Below are positions 16,312 to 24,478 of a DNA stretch of 64,000 bases, piece by piece. The notes beneath the pieces are model-generated. The model made no database searches. It had not been told where the DNA came from and saw nothing but the letters and a program-made list of their open reading frames with translations. A program made the position numbers and the translations under genes. Origin of the DNA: Polaromonas sp. (lineage in GTDB: Bacteria > Pseudomonadota > Gammaproteobacteria > Burkholderiales > Burkholderiaceae_C); NCBI GenBank assembly GCA_013297865.1, contig JAAFIP010000001.1:1-64000 (forward strand), read 5' to 3'. Position 1 is the stretch's first letter, and every line of letters begins with the position of its first letter.

Positions 16312-16341
16312 TTGACATGCGAGTAAACGGCACCTTACACT
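16312..16341 (+). promoter_or_regulatory. Sigma-70 promoter for island 1
   Basis: TTGACA (16312-16317), 18-base spacer, TACACT (16336-16341). The same boxes, spacing and neighbouring bases (CAGCG before the -35 box, TACACTAG after) recur at 18416-18445 before the DUF1877 gene, which supports a real conserved promoter. Confidence 0.65.
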
Positions 16342-16513
16342 AGATTGCAACTCAGAACTACGCTGAGCAAGGCTGATAGAGTGCGGTGTTTGTGAGTGTT
16401 TTTATCTTCGATTTAAGCGACAATTCAAAGTAAATGCCCTTTTAAATCAATGACTTACGATTCTAAAAATTCCAATTTAAACCGTAGCTGCCAGATTATG
16501 TTGCAGGTTTTGC

Positions 16514-16533
16514 GGTCTAAATTACTTTAGACC
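16514..16533. promoter_or_regulatory. Perfect palindrome at the start of the first island gene
   Basis: GGTCTAAATTACTTTAGACC, an 8 bp perfect inverted repeat with a 4-base centre, ends three bases before the GTG start at 16537. It could be an operator or an RNA hairpin that covers the ribosome site. No known regulator family was matched. Confidence 0.4.
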
Positions 16534-16536
16534 TCA

Positions 16537-17073
16537 GTGAACACTCTGGCTGACCTTCCAACGCAGGGGCAATTCGTCTCAACGGCGCTGCTCGCGGACG
16601 GTGCGCTCGCGGTGCGGTTTACGCCGGAGTCGGTGCTTGAAGCAGATGCCGCAGCATACGTTCTGCGAGCCTTCGAACCTGTCAATGGAGAGGGTACGCT
16701 ACGAACCGTTGAGTTGTTGCGCGAGGCTGGCGAGTACGTCTACGTCGTTGCCAAGGAGGGAGCCGTAGCGCTTGTGGGTGAAGGGGGTGAAGAGGTATTC
16801 ATTCACGCCACCCGCTTCGCAGGCGAACGGACTGAACTGAATGCGAAAGAGTTTAGGGAGGCATTGGCGTTCAACATCAAGCTCTACGAGAACGCCCACG
16901 CAGCCGGGCGCAAAACCGAACGCAAACTTGAGCGCATTCGCGAGCTTTTGTATGAGCAAGCGCGCCGTATCTCAGTCAAGGCAGAGAGGCACGAATCAAC
17001 TTCATCGGTGGGCGTACTCTATTCACAGCATGCACAGTTCATCGAACGTCTTCTACGCGAGACTGAGGTCTAA
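16537..17073 (+). CDS. Unknown protein, first gene of island 1
   Basis: 178 aa, not recognised. A GTG start at 16537 is the longest reading; no clear ribosome site is seen, so a later start is possible. The N-terminal half is beta-rich and acidic (TALLADGALAVRFTPESVLEADAAAYV, EYVYVVAKEGAVALVGEGGEEVFIHA). The C-terminal half is a charged helix (KLYENAHAAGRKTERKLERIRELLYEQARR). No signal peptide or membrane segment. It lies behind a shared promoter module and a perfect palindrome within the accessory island. Confidence 0.55.
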   Translation: MNTLADLPTQGQFVSTALLADGALAVRFTPESVLEADAAAYVLRAFEPVNGEGTLRTVELLREAGEYVYVVAKEGAVALVGEGGEEVFIHATRFAGERTELNAKEFREALAFNIKLYENAHAAGRKTERKLERIRELLYEQARRISVKAERHESTSSVGVLYSQHAQFIERLLRETEV

Positions 17074-17212
17074 CCCTCCATCGAGCGGACGCCTTACGGC
17101 ATGTCTCCCATGCATCCACCTGTTGCTGATATTGAACGTTAAGCGTATCTATCGAGCTAACATTATTTGAGACGACTAAGCGAAGCGGAAGAGTTAACCA
17201 TACACAACAATC

Positions 17213-17692
17213 ATGTTAAAGCTGTACAGATTCACTGAGGATAATAAAGAATACTGGGAAACCTGGGACAACGGGGAAGGCACCCATGAAGTTCACTGGG
17301 GGTTATTGGGTACACGTGGTGAATCAAAATCCATTCGATCATCTCTTTTCAAAAATGCAGAGGCGATGATTGAAAAGGAGATCGACAGCCTTCTCAGTCA
17401 AGGTTACGGTCCTATCGACAATGACAGGCACATAACACTGCTCATTGAATATGCTGTAGATGGTATGGGTACTGAAGAGGACGTTGAAAAACGTTATCGC
17501 CTTGAAGAACGCATGAACGACTTACTTGGATGGACAGGTCTGGGTGCTTGTGATGGCGGTAGTATTGGCAGCGGCACGATGGAAGTTTGCAGTTATGTCG
17601 TCGACTTTGACATAGCCAAGTCTGTTATAGAAAAAGACTTGGCCGGAACAGAATTTTCAAACTACACCCGAATTTTTGATGAAAACGCATAA
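17213..17692 (+). CDS. WGR-like domain protein
   Basis: 159 aa. Residues 2-42 (LKLYRFTEDNKEYWETWDNG then VHWGLLGTRGESKSI) fit the WGR domain pattern, including the Trp-Gly and GTRG core, a domain found in PARPs and predicted to bind nucleic acid or act in regulation. The remaining 110 residues contain a conserved-looking GGSIGSGTMEVCSYVVDF segment that I cannot assign. Cytoplasmic, acidic. AT-richer than the flanking core genes. Follows the first island gene by 140 bases; may be on the same transcript. Confidence 0.6.
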   Translation: MLKLYRFTEDNKEYWETWDNGEGTHEVHWGLLGTRGESKSIRSSLFKNAEAMIEKEIDSLLSQGYGPIDNDRHITLLIEYAVDGMGTEEDVEKRYRLEERMNDLLGWTGLGACDGGSIGSGTMEVCSYVVDFDIAKSVIEKDLAGTEFSNYTRIFDENA

Positions 17693-17764
17693 ATTTCTAG
17701 CCAACCCATTACGAGTATGTGATCCTACGCTTATGTGCTGAACAATTCCCATACCAATAGCCAT

Positions 17765-18259
17765 ATGCATGCCACACTAAGCATTACTCAATTCGCCCAC
17801 GCCTCGCGAGACTTTTGCGACTGGGTAGAAAAATCAGCAGATCAGGTGACAAGTGAGAAAGAGCCCTCGCTCAAAGCCCGCCAACACATTGCCAAGGTCT
17901 ATCTCCTGGCGCTGTCGCTGCCAGTGGACTGGAGTGACGAGTGGGCAAGTATTGAAAGTGCCGAGCGCGTCAGCGCGCAGCACCGTGCCGACCTTATGCC
18001 AAGGCTGCAGGCCCTGCCCTTTGGTTTCTACAATGTGTTCTTCACCCCCAGCAATCTGGAAGACAAGCACGTGATGGGAGACCTTGCCGATGACATCCTG
18101 GATATCTACTGCGACCTCAAGGAAGGCTTGGCTTTGCATGACCGCGGACACGAAGGCCTGGCCGCCTGGACCTGGCGTTTTTCTTTTCACTCCCATTGGG
18201 CCAAGCATGCAGCAGACGCGCTTCACGCCCTTCAAGCGCATGCATCGCAGGCTGCATAA
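17765..18259 (+). CDS. DUF5063 family protein
   Basis: About 164 aa from the ATG at 17765; a GTG at 17735 in frame is an alternative. The pattern FAHASRDFCDWVE ... HIAKVYLLALSLP ... MGDLADDILDIYCDLKEGL ... WTWRFSFHSHWAKHAADALHAL matches the small helical DUF5063 family, whose function is unknown. No signal peptide. It lies in island 1 between the WGR-like gene and a second repeat/promoter module, and a DUF1877 gene follows. Confidence 0.7.
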   Translation: MHATLSITQFAHASRDFCDWVEKSADQVTSEKEPSLKARQHIAKVYLLALSLPVDWSDEWASIESAERVSAQHRADLMPRLQALPFGFYNVFFTPSNLEDKHVMGDLADDILDIYCDLKEGLALHDRGHEGLAAWTWRFSFHSHWAKHAADALHALQAHASQAA

Positions 18260-18351
18260 CTTTTGCACTTGAACTCCCGCCAAGGGATAAGAGTTTGATC
18301 AATGTGAGGCAAGTGGTATGAGGTAAAAATAGTGCTAAATCGACCTCCAAG

Positions 18352-18378
18352 CCAATAGAATATCGTGGAAACAGCTAT
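18352..18378 (-). repeat. Dispersed repeat core inside island 1
   Basis: Plus strand CCAATAGAATATCGTGGAAA then CAGCTAT, three bases from consensus. It precedes the second copy of the TTGACA-N18-TACACT promoter by about 38 bases, the same arrangement as at 16248. Confidence 0.85.
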
Positions 18379-18415
18379 AAGTAATGTAGTGACATTCCTC
18401 CACTATTGTCAGCGG

Positions 18416-18445
18416 TTGACATGTATTTGAACAGCCCGTTACACT
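18416..18445 (+). promoter_or_regulatory. Sigma-70 promoter for the DUF1877 gene
   Basis: TTGACA (18416-18421), 18-base spacer, TACACT (18440-18445). About 50 bases upstream of the ATG at 18495. Shares boxes and context with the promoter at 16312. Confidence 0.65.
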
Positions 18446-18494
18446 AGGTCGCAGCATAAATCTTCGTATCAATTCACAAATAGGTAAACGTTGT

Positions 18495-18998
18495 ATGGCT
18501 TGTCTTGGTGTTCACTTTGCACTAGCTGAGGAGGACGTAACTGCACTTCGCGATATCGAAGACGAAGATGAGCGTTTATCCTACCTTCAGGAAAATATCG
18601 AAGGGCGCTACTTGGCTGAACCGGTCGACTATGCTGCGGAAAGTGACAAAGCTTGGGACGCCATGCATCGTGTATTGGCCGACGGTCTACTTACCTGGGA
18701 TGGTGGAAACTACCCCTTAAATCATGCGGTTCTTGCAGGTGAGCTTCTCTATACATCGAGCGGCTATATCATGAGCCTCAAAACGCCAACACAAGTTGTA
18801 GAAATCGCTGCCGCTTTGGACTTACTTTCCGAGACAGATTTTCGGGCTAAGTATTACTCCATTCCAGCTAATGATTACTGCGATGAACTTAGTGAAAAGG
18901 ACTTGGCTTACACGTGGCATTGGTTTCAGAATGTGCGCAAACTGTTTCGTATTGCCGCGAATCAGAATCGCCATGTCTTGTTTACCGCTGACCAATAA
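18495..18998 (+). CDS. DUF1877 (YfbM-like) protein
   Basis: 167 aa. It matches the YfbM/DUF1877 pattern: MACLGVHFAL start, then SDKAWDAMHRVLAD, YPLNHAVLAGELLY, the TPTQVVEIAAALDLL segment and the C-terminal LAYTWHWFQNVRKLFRIAA. Soluble cytoplasmic protein of unknown function. It has its own promoter downstream of a dispersed repeat core. Lower GC than the surrounding core genes, consistent with acquisition. Confidence 0.75.
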   Translation: MACLGVHFALAEEDVTALRDIEDEDERLSYLQENIEGRYLAEPVDYAAESDKAWDAMHRVLADGLLTWDGGNYPLNHAVLAGELLYTSSGYIMSLKTPTQVVEIAAALDLLSETDFRAKYYSIPANDYCDELSEKDLAYTWHWFQNVRKLFRIAANQNRHVLFTADQ

Positions 18999-19133
18999 GT
19001 TACTTAATTTCCTGCACAGAGAGATGCAAAGCATACTAGTTATTCGCCATGTATAACCACCATACATTAATTCTAAAATGTCCTGCCCTTCTTCCAGCGA
19101 TAACACTATTAAATTTGAATAAGCGTATCAAGC

Positions 19134-19481
19134 ATGCCAGCCGTATCCATATCGATAGCGAGATTTATCGATGAGCACCAACCAGGTTTTGTTGATTGCG
19201 AATTGATCGATGCGTTTGGTAAAAAACATATGTTTGTCGAGAAAGTGCCTGTTGTCAGCAGCGTGCCACTATGCTCTACCAGCATATACCCACAGCCCGG
19301 GCTTGTCGCTTGTGAGGTCAAAGCACGGTGGGTGGACGACAGTGGAAAATTTCTAGCTCGTGTCGATGCGAACTCGCCTTGGTCAGTCGAATCAACAGAG
19401 GGCATAACTGTTTTTGTTGTACTCGATTCCCAAGTATTACCTTACGATCCGTATGCATCAGCCTCTAGCCCGGACGCTTAG
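19134..19481 (+). CDS. Small unknown protein, island 1
   Basis: 115 aa, not recognised. Mostly beta-strand pattern (VSISIARFIDE, GFVDCELIDAFGKKHMFVEKVPVV, LVACEVKARWVDDSGKFLARV). No signal peptide or membrane segment. The next gene begins 6 bases after its stop, so they are probably translated from one message. Its size and setting resemble orphan immunity-type proteins, but no family could be assigned. Confidence 0.5.
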   Translation: MPAVSISIARFIDEHQPGFVDCELIDAFGKKHMFVEKVPVVSSVPLCSTSIYPQPGLVACEVKARWVDDSGKFLARVDANSPWSVESTEGITVFVVLDSQVLPYDPYASASSPDA

Positions 19482-19487
19482 TTTCAA

Positions 19488-19796
19488 ATGAATCCTCTAG
19501 AACATATGCTAAATGTATGGCGAATTGCAGCGCTTGATCTTCAATTCAAGCTCATTGCCCCATTTGAGCTCTACGATGGTATTGAGAAAGTGTCTTGCTT
19601 TGCACTAGTTCCTGAATTCGGCTCATCCAAAGGCATGGTTATATTCACAGAATTCGTTAAAGAAAACTGCAAGCTTGCTACATCGCAAGGTTATGGCTAC
19701 ACGTGTCTTTCAGTCTCTGACGAACCATACTGCCGGGAGGATTTTGAAAGCATGCTGAGCGACTGGGGCTGTACTGGAGAAAAACCTAGGGCGTAA
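19488..19796 (+). CDS. Small unknown protein, last gene of island 1
   Basis: 102 aa, not recognised. Alpha/beta pattern (PFELYDGIEKVSCFALVPEF, GMVIFTEFVKENCKLATSQG, YCREDFESMLSDWGC) with four Cys residues. Starts 6 bases after the stop of the preceding gene. Immediately downstream, without another gene, comes palindromic element D1, which forms the right border of the island. Confidence 0.5.
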   Translation: MNPLEHMLNVWRIAALDLQFKLIAPFELYDGIEKVSCFALVPEFGSSKGMVIFTEFVKENCKLATSQGYGYTCLSVSDEPYCREDFESMLSDWGCTGEKPRA

Positions 19797-19840
19797 TCAT
19801 GAAGAATCGCTGCCCGTGCCCAGTCAACCCGCCAATCTGC

Positions 19841-20035
19841 GCGACAGAGCCTGTGCCATGGGCATGCGCCCCGATGAGGGCTGCGGGCTCGAAGCGCGCA
19901 GAAATGGGGATCAGAAATTTAGATGTTTGAGCGCGTAGCGCGAGGCTCGTTATTTCCCTCATTTCGAGCACTGCAGATGCTTGGCCGTTGGCCCCGCCGC
20001 CCTGGGGCGCATGCCCATGGCACAGACTCTGGCGC
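19841..20035 (+). repeat. Long palindromic element, copy D1 (right border of island 1)
   Basis: 195 bp. Outer arms of about 32 bp: 19841-19872, ending GGGCATGCGCCCC, and complement at 20004-20035, with about three mismatches. The inner part contains GGGGATCAGAAATTTAGATG, the conserved TGAGCGCGTAGCGCGAG loop and ACTGCAGATGCTT. It is the reverse-orientation relative of C1 and sits between the last island gene and the 3' end of the O-antigen ligase gene. Confidence 0.85.
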
Positions 20036-20110
20036 GCAGCGCGAAGCTGCCGAGTGAAATGACTTATAGACTCAGCCGCGCCAAGACGAGGTCCTGACGC
20101 AAGCCGAGAC

Positions 20111-22360
20111 CTACATCTTCCCCTGATAAGCCGGCGGTATCTGCCCCATCACCTGCGGTGATTTGCCCGACGCTTCATAGGCTTGGCGGAAAATTTCTGT
20201 GGCTTTGGCTTCGTCCTTGGTGTAGTTGGCGTGCACGGTGCCGATCTTGAGCAAGCCGTCCACCTTTTGGTCTGGATAGCTCTTGTTGCGCACCTCCATC
20301 GACTCGATGGCAAACTTGAAGTCGCTGGCGCGGATGCCCAAAATGTAGGCCGCGTTCATCATGTCGATGTCCAGCGTGTTGTCAGCAAAAGCCACCTTGG
20401 CCAGCTTCAGGGCTTCGGCCTCTTTGCCGCTGCGGCTGAGCAAGATCACTTCCAGCGACCGCACGCTCACCGCCTTGGGCTGAATCTTCTTGGCGCGCTC
20501 CAGATATTCCAGCGCTGCAGGAATCTCGCCAAACTGCGCCTTGCCGCGCGCCACGTTGCTCATCATCGCCACCACATAAGGACGCGAGCCAATCACGCTC
20601 TCCCAGATCCAGGTGGCGTTTTTCCAGTCGCCCCACTTGGCCATCTCGTCGCCCAGCATCGGCGTGATCTTGCGGTAGTGCGGGTTGATCGCTATGCCCT
20701 CGCGCGCCAGCTTCAGCATTTCGGCCTTGGTTTTGTCATTGCGCGGGCTATTGGGCTGGCCAGACTGCGTGATGGTCAGCGCCATTTTCACAGCGGTGAC
20801 GATTTTGGCTTCGCTTTCGGCTGCTTGGTAGCTGATGTAAGACGCCAGGGCCAGGCAGACCATGGTCACCACGGCTGCGGTTTGCGACACTGCAGGGGCC
20901 CAGGGCAGGCGCGCGCTGGACATCAGCCCGCGCAGGCCCAGGCGCGCGTCCGAGGCAGCCAACAGGCCCAGGCACAGCGCAAACATCGCACCCGTGGCCG
21001 CCAGCCGCCACGGAAAGCCAATATTGCTGACGATCATCAAGGCCAGCAGGCTGATCAGCGCCACCGCGCGGATCGGCCCCTCGTTCATGGCGTCGTTCGT
21101 CTTAGCCATCAAGGTGCGCCATGCGGCTGTGAGACTGTAGGCAATCAACAGAATCAGGAAGATCCAGCCCACCAGGCCGTATTCGCCCAGCAGCTGCAGC
21201 GGCTCGTTGTGGGCGTAATAGTCGGTCTCCAGCTGCGAGCCTTCGGCCTGGTACAGCGGAATGTCCACCTCCCAGGCGCCTGCGCCCACGCCGGTGAGGG
21301 GGCGCTTTTCGATGATGTTCATGGTGGCTTTCCACATCACCATACGCACACCCAGCGTGGCGTCGCCACCGCGGATCTGCGCTGCGCGCGAGAAGCCGCG
21401 TTGGAAAGCATTGACGTCCTTGAACTCTGCCCCAGGGTTGCCCGATTTGATCACGCCCAGCCCCACGATGGTGGCGGCCAGCACACCCAGCAGCACAATG
21501 GTCTGCTCGCTTCTCCATTTGCCAAACTCAAAGCGCGAGCGAAACTTCCAGGCCATCACGGCAATGGCCACAAAAGCCACTGCACTGCCAATATAGGCCG
21601 AGCGCGTACCGCACATCAGCAGATAAATCAGGTTCAGGCCAGTGGACGCGCCCAGAAAGGCCAGCACTGCCGTGCGCCGCTCATGAAAGATCAGGTAGGC
21701 AGTGAACACATAGGTACAGGCCATGAATTCGGCGGCAAAGTTACGGTTCACAAAGGTGGCCGCAGGATTGGGCCCCTGGGGAATAAAGCGCACATCAAAC
21801 CAGAACTGCGACGCGCCCAGCAGCGCCACTGCCAGCGCGCCCAAGTGCACGCTCCAGGCCAGCATCGGAAAGCGCTCGCGCGTGACGCAGTTGAGCACCA
21901 GCCAGACGATCAGCGCAAAGATAAACCAGCGGATCGCCTCCACGCCCGCCAGGTAGGTGTGCGACCAGACCATGCTGCCCAACGCATAGGCGCACAGCAT
22001 CAAGGGCAGCCACATCAGCATATGCCAGCGCATGGCATCGCGCCGGTTGCGCTGCAGCCAGAACATGATCAGCGCGGCGCCCAGGGACATGAAGGACACG
22101 ATGATGGACTTGAGGGTGTCCTGCAGCATCAGCTCGTGCGGCACGCCCAGCGCAGGCGTGAAGAAAAACATCAGCGCCAGCAAAATGGCCGTCCAGTCGC
22201 CTTTGCCCAGTTCGCTGGGCAGGGGCAGCAGGCGCTTAGGCTGGGTGGGCTGCGTGGCCGTATTGGCAGTGTTACTTGCCAAGGCGGCTGACTGGGCAAC
22301 CGGCGCGGCAGTGGGGGCACTAGCGGACTTGGGAGCGGAAGGACGTTTTTTCTTGGCCAT
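20111..22360 (-). CDS. O-antigen ligase family membrane protein with TPR-like tail
   Basis: 749 aa. An Ala/Pro/Thr-rich cytoplasmic N-terminus of about 50 residues precedes 11 or more membrane segments (from about residue 58 to 500). The large periplasmic loop before the last segments holds the Wzy/WaaL-type region, including NFAAEFMA and GVGAGAWEVDIPLY. The C-terminal 220 residues form helical repeats of TPR type (GEIPAALEYLERAKKIQPKAVSV). The family includes O-antigen ligases, polymerases and PglL-type O-oligosaccharyltransferases. With no glycan cluster nearby, a protein glycosylation role is possible but only inferred. Confidence 0.75.
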   Translation of the reverse strand: MAKKKRPSAPKSASAPTAAPVAQSAALASNTANTATQPTQPKRLLPLPSELGKGDWTAILLALMFFFTPALGVPHELMLQDTLKSIIVSFMSLGAALIMFWLQRNRRDAMRWHMLMWLPLMLCAYALGSMVWSHTYLAGVEAIRWFIFALIVWLVLNCVTRERFPMLAWSVHLGALAVALLGASQFWFDVRFIPQGPNPAATFVNRNFAAEFMACTYVFTAYLIFHERRTAVLAFLGASTGLNLIYLLMCGTRSAYIGSAVAFVAIAVMAWKFRSRFEFGKWRSEQTIVLLGVLAATIVGLGVIKSGNPGAEFKDVNAFQRGFSRAAQIRGGDATLGVRMVMWKATMNIIEKRPLTGVGAGAWEVDIPLYQAEGSQLETDYYAHNEPLQLLGEYGLVGWIFLILLIAYSLTAAWRTLMAKTNDAMNEGPIRAVALISLLALMIVSNIGFPWRLAATGAMFALCLGLLAASDARLGLRGLMSSARLPWAPAVSQTAAVVTMVCLALASYISYQAAESEAKIVTAVKMALTITQSGQPNSPRNDKTKAEMLKLAREGIAINPHYRKITPMLGDEMAKWGDWKNATWIWESVIGSRPYVVAMMSNVARGKAQFGEIPAALEYLERAKKIQPKAVSVRSLEVILLSRSGKEAEALKLAKVAFADNTLDIDMMNAAYILGIRASDFKFAIESMEVRNKSYPDQKVDGLLKIGTVHANYTKDEAKATEIFRQAYEASGKSPQVMGQIPPAYQGKM

Positions 22361-22481
22361 GGATGGGGTGCAAACAGGGTGTATGCGTAAAGCGCATGCA
22401 CAGGATAATTAACTACAAAAGGCTATTGTCGCTGGTTTGGGGCGGGTTTTGCCGCAGGCTGAGCTTTCGAGCGGCGCTGCG

Positions 22482-23351
22482 TTACAGAGTTCGCAGCATT
22501 TCAATATGCGGTATGCCCACCTCGTCAAACGGCTCGCCCTGCTGCACAAAGCCAGCCTTGGCGTAAAACGCGGCGGCGCTGCGCTGGGCGTGCAGCAGCA
22601 CTTGGGCGTCGCCACGGGCCTTGGCGCGCGCCAGTAGGGCCTGCAGCACCTGCTGGCCCAGACCCGCACCGCGCAGCACCCGCTTGGCGGCCATGCGGCC
22701 GATCTTGCCGGAGGGCAGGCCGTGGTGGGCGCTGGCCATCAGCAGCCTGCCGGTGGCCAAGGGCATGTCAAAGCGGTTGTAGACCACGGCATGCAAGGCG
22801 GTTGCGTCTTGCGCGTCCCACTCCTCACTTTCGGCGATGCCCTGCTCGTGCACAAACACCTCTTTGCGCACGCGGCCTGCGTCGCGGCCCAGGGCCTGCC
22901 AGTCGCCCACTTCCACCCGCGTCATGGCCTCGCCTGCCTCAAAGCCAGTCAGCACCGCGCGCAGCGTGGGCGGCAGGGGCTGGGAGGTTTGGGTGGCGGG
23001 GTTGGCATAGACATAAATCAGCTCGCCGCCCACCAGCAGCTTGTCGCCCGCAAAAATGCCACCTTCAAAAGCGAGCGACGAGTTGCCCAGCCGCGCGCAG
23101 CGCAGGCCGATGTCCAGCACGTCGTCATAGCGGGCCGAGGCAAAATATTCCACAGTGGCTTTTTTCACATACAGGTCGCCGCCCAGCTGGTGCATGGCCT
23201 CTTCATAAGGCATGGCCAGAGCGCGCCAGTAGTCGGCCACAGCGGTGTCAAAGTACATCAAATAGTGTCCATTGAACACAATTTTTTGCATATCCACCTC
23301 GGCCCAGCGCACACGCAGGCGGTGAAAAAAATGGAAATCCTGGCGTTGCAC
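22482..23351 (-). CDS. Thioesterase-acetyltransferase fusion (4HBT + GNAT)
   Basis: About 289 aa from a GTG start at 23351, which directly precedes QRQDFHFFHRLRVRWAEVD; the frame is open upstream but lacks domain sequence. Residues 1-135 are a hot-dog acyl-CoA thioesterase of YbgC/4-hydroxybenzoyl-CoA type (VRWAEVDMQKIVFNGHYLMYFDTAVADYW). Residues about 150-289 are a GNAT acetyltransferase of ElaA-like type (VRKEVFVHEQGI; acetyl-CoA loop RGAGLGQQ; HAQRSAAAFYAKAGF). The two CoA-linked activities are on one chain. The gene follows the esterase gene by 17 bases and is probably in the same operon. Confidence 0.8.
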   Translation of the reverse strand: MQRQDFHFFHRLRVRWAEVDMQKIVFNGHYLMYFDTAVADYWRALAMPYEEAMHQLGGDLYVKKATVEYFASARYDDVLDIGLRCARLGNSSLAFEGGIFAGDKLLVGGELIYVYANPATQTSQPLPPTLRAVLTGFEAGEAMTRVEVGDWQALGRDAGRVRKEVFVHEQGIAESEEWDAQDATALHAVVYNRFDMPLATGRLLMASAHHGLPSGKIGRMAAKRVLRGAGLGQQVLQALLARAKARGDAQVLLHAQRSAAAFYAKAGFVQQGEPFDEVGIPHIEMLRTL

Positions 23352-23368
23352 GGTGCTTGTCCTCTTGG

Positions 23369-24337
23369 TTAACTTGTCAATCCAAATGCCTGGCGCAGCG
23401 CTGCGCCAGCATGCTGGTGGGCCTGTGTAGCTTCGGGGATGGCGCGGCCCATTTTGATGAACTCGTGGGTTACGCCGCGGTAGATCTCCAGGTCCACCGC
23501 CACGCCAGCGGCGCGCAACGTGTCGCCATAGGCAATGCCTTCGTCCACCAGCGGGTCGCATTCTGCCAGCCCTATCCAGGCCGGGGCCAGGCCGCTGTGG
23601 TCAGGCGCGTTCAGCGGGGCAAAGCGCCAGTCCTCGCGCTGGGCGGGGTCGGGCATGTACTGCGCAAAGAAAAACGCAATGCTCGGCGCGTCCAGCACAT
23701 AGCCTTGCCCATAAGTGCTGTGCGAGGGGGTGTCCGCATGGGCGATACAGCAAGGGTAGATCAGCAGCTGCAGGGCCAGCGGCAGCCCAGCGTCGCGGGC
23801 CATCAATGCGCACACCGCTGACAGAGTGCCGCCTGCGCTGTCGCCGCCCACGGCCATGCGCCGGGTGTCCAGGCCCAAAGCCTCGCCCTGCCCGTGTAGC
23901 CATTGCAGCGCGTCCCAGGCGTCGTGCACGGCGGTGGGAAAGCGGTGCTCCGGGGCCAGCCGGTAGTCCAGCGACAGCACGGCAGCGCCCGACAGGCGCG
24001 AGAGCTGGCGGCACAGGATGTCATGCGTTTGCACGCTGCCAATGGTGAAGCCGCCGCCGTGCAGGTATAGCAGCACAGGTAGCTTGCTCTGTGAGGGCGC
24101 AAACAGGCGCGCGTGCAGCATTGCGCCGTTACGCACAGGCACTTGCAGGTCTTGCACGCGCGCCAGCGGTGCCCGGGGCACCTCCAGTACATCGCTGCCT
24201 TTGGCGTAGGCGACGCGAGCGTCTTGGGCGGGCAGCGTGTGTAGCGCAGGGTGACCAGCGCTCGCCATGCCCTCCAGCACGCCGCGCATGGCACTGGTCA
24301 AAGGGGCGGCTACGGCGGGGCTTGGGGCGGCAGCCAT
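23369..24337 (-). CDS. Alpha/beta hydrolase, hormone-sensitive lipase family
   Basis: 322 aa. It has the HSL-family oxyanion motif LHGGGFTIG, the nucleophile elbow GDSAGG, catalytic Asp in the AECDPLVDEG segment and catalytic His in YRGVTHEF. The order and spacing match bacterial carboxylesterases of family IV. No signal peptide is evident, so cytoplasmic ester hydrolysis is expected. Divergent from the iron alcohol dehydrogenase gene and upstream of the thioesterase-GNAT fusion on the same strand. Confidence 0.85.
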   Translation of the reverse strand: MAAAPSPAVAAPLTSAMRGVLEGMASAGHPALHTLPAQDARVAYAKGSDVLEVPRAPLARVQDLQVPVRNGAMLHARLFAPSQSKLPVLLYLHGGGFTIGSVQTHDILCRQLSRLSGAAVLSLDYRLAPEHRFPTAVHDAWDALQWLHGQGEALGLDTRRMAVGGDSAGGTLSAVCALMARDAGLPLALQLLIYPCCIAHADTPSHSTYGQGYVLDAPSIAFFFAQYMPDPAQREDWRFAPLNAPDHSGLAPAWIGLAECDPLVDEGIAYGDTLRAAGVAVDLEIYRGVTHEFIKMGRAIPEATQAHQHAGAALRQAFGLTS

Positions 24338-24478
24338 TCAGGCCCCGCCTAGCATCGCCGGGGCGACAGCGCAAAGCGCAGATGTTGGTGACAATAGGCA
24401 AACTTGCACAGCAGGACCTCCATATGGACAGGCTGTGATCGTACCTTTTCTTTGCACCCTTACGATATAACAATACCT

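Noticed and set aside
15971-20035. Island 1 as an integron cassette array with attC sites
   Set aside because: No integrase gene, no GTTRRRY core sites, and the palindromic elements border the whole group of genes rather than each gene.
20183-22291. Long plus-strand frame (702 codons) opposite the O-antigen ligase gene
   Set aside because: Its His/Gln/Arg-rich composition is that of a GC-driven antisense shadow; the minus strand carries clear membrane segments and family motifs.
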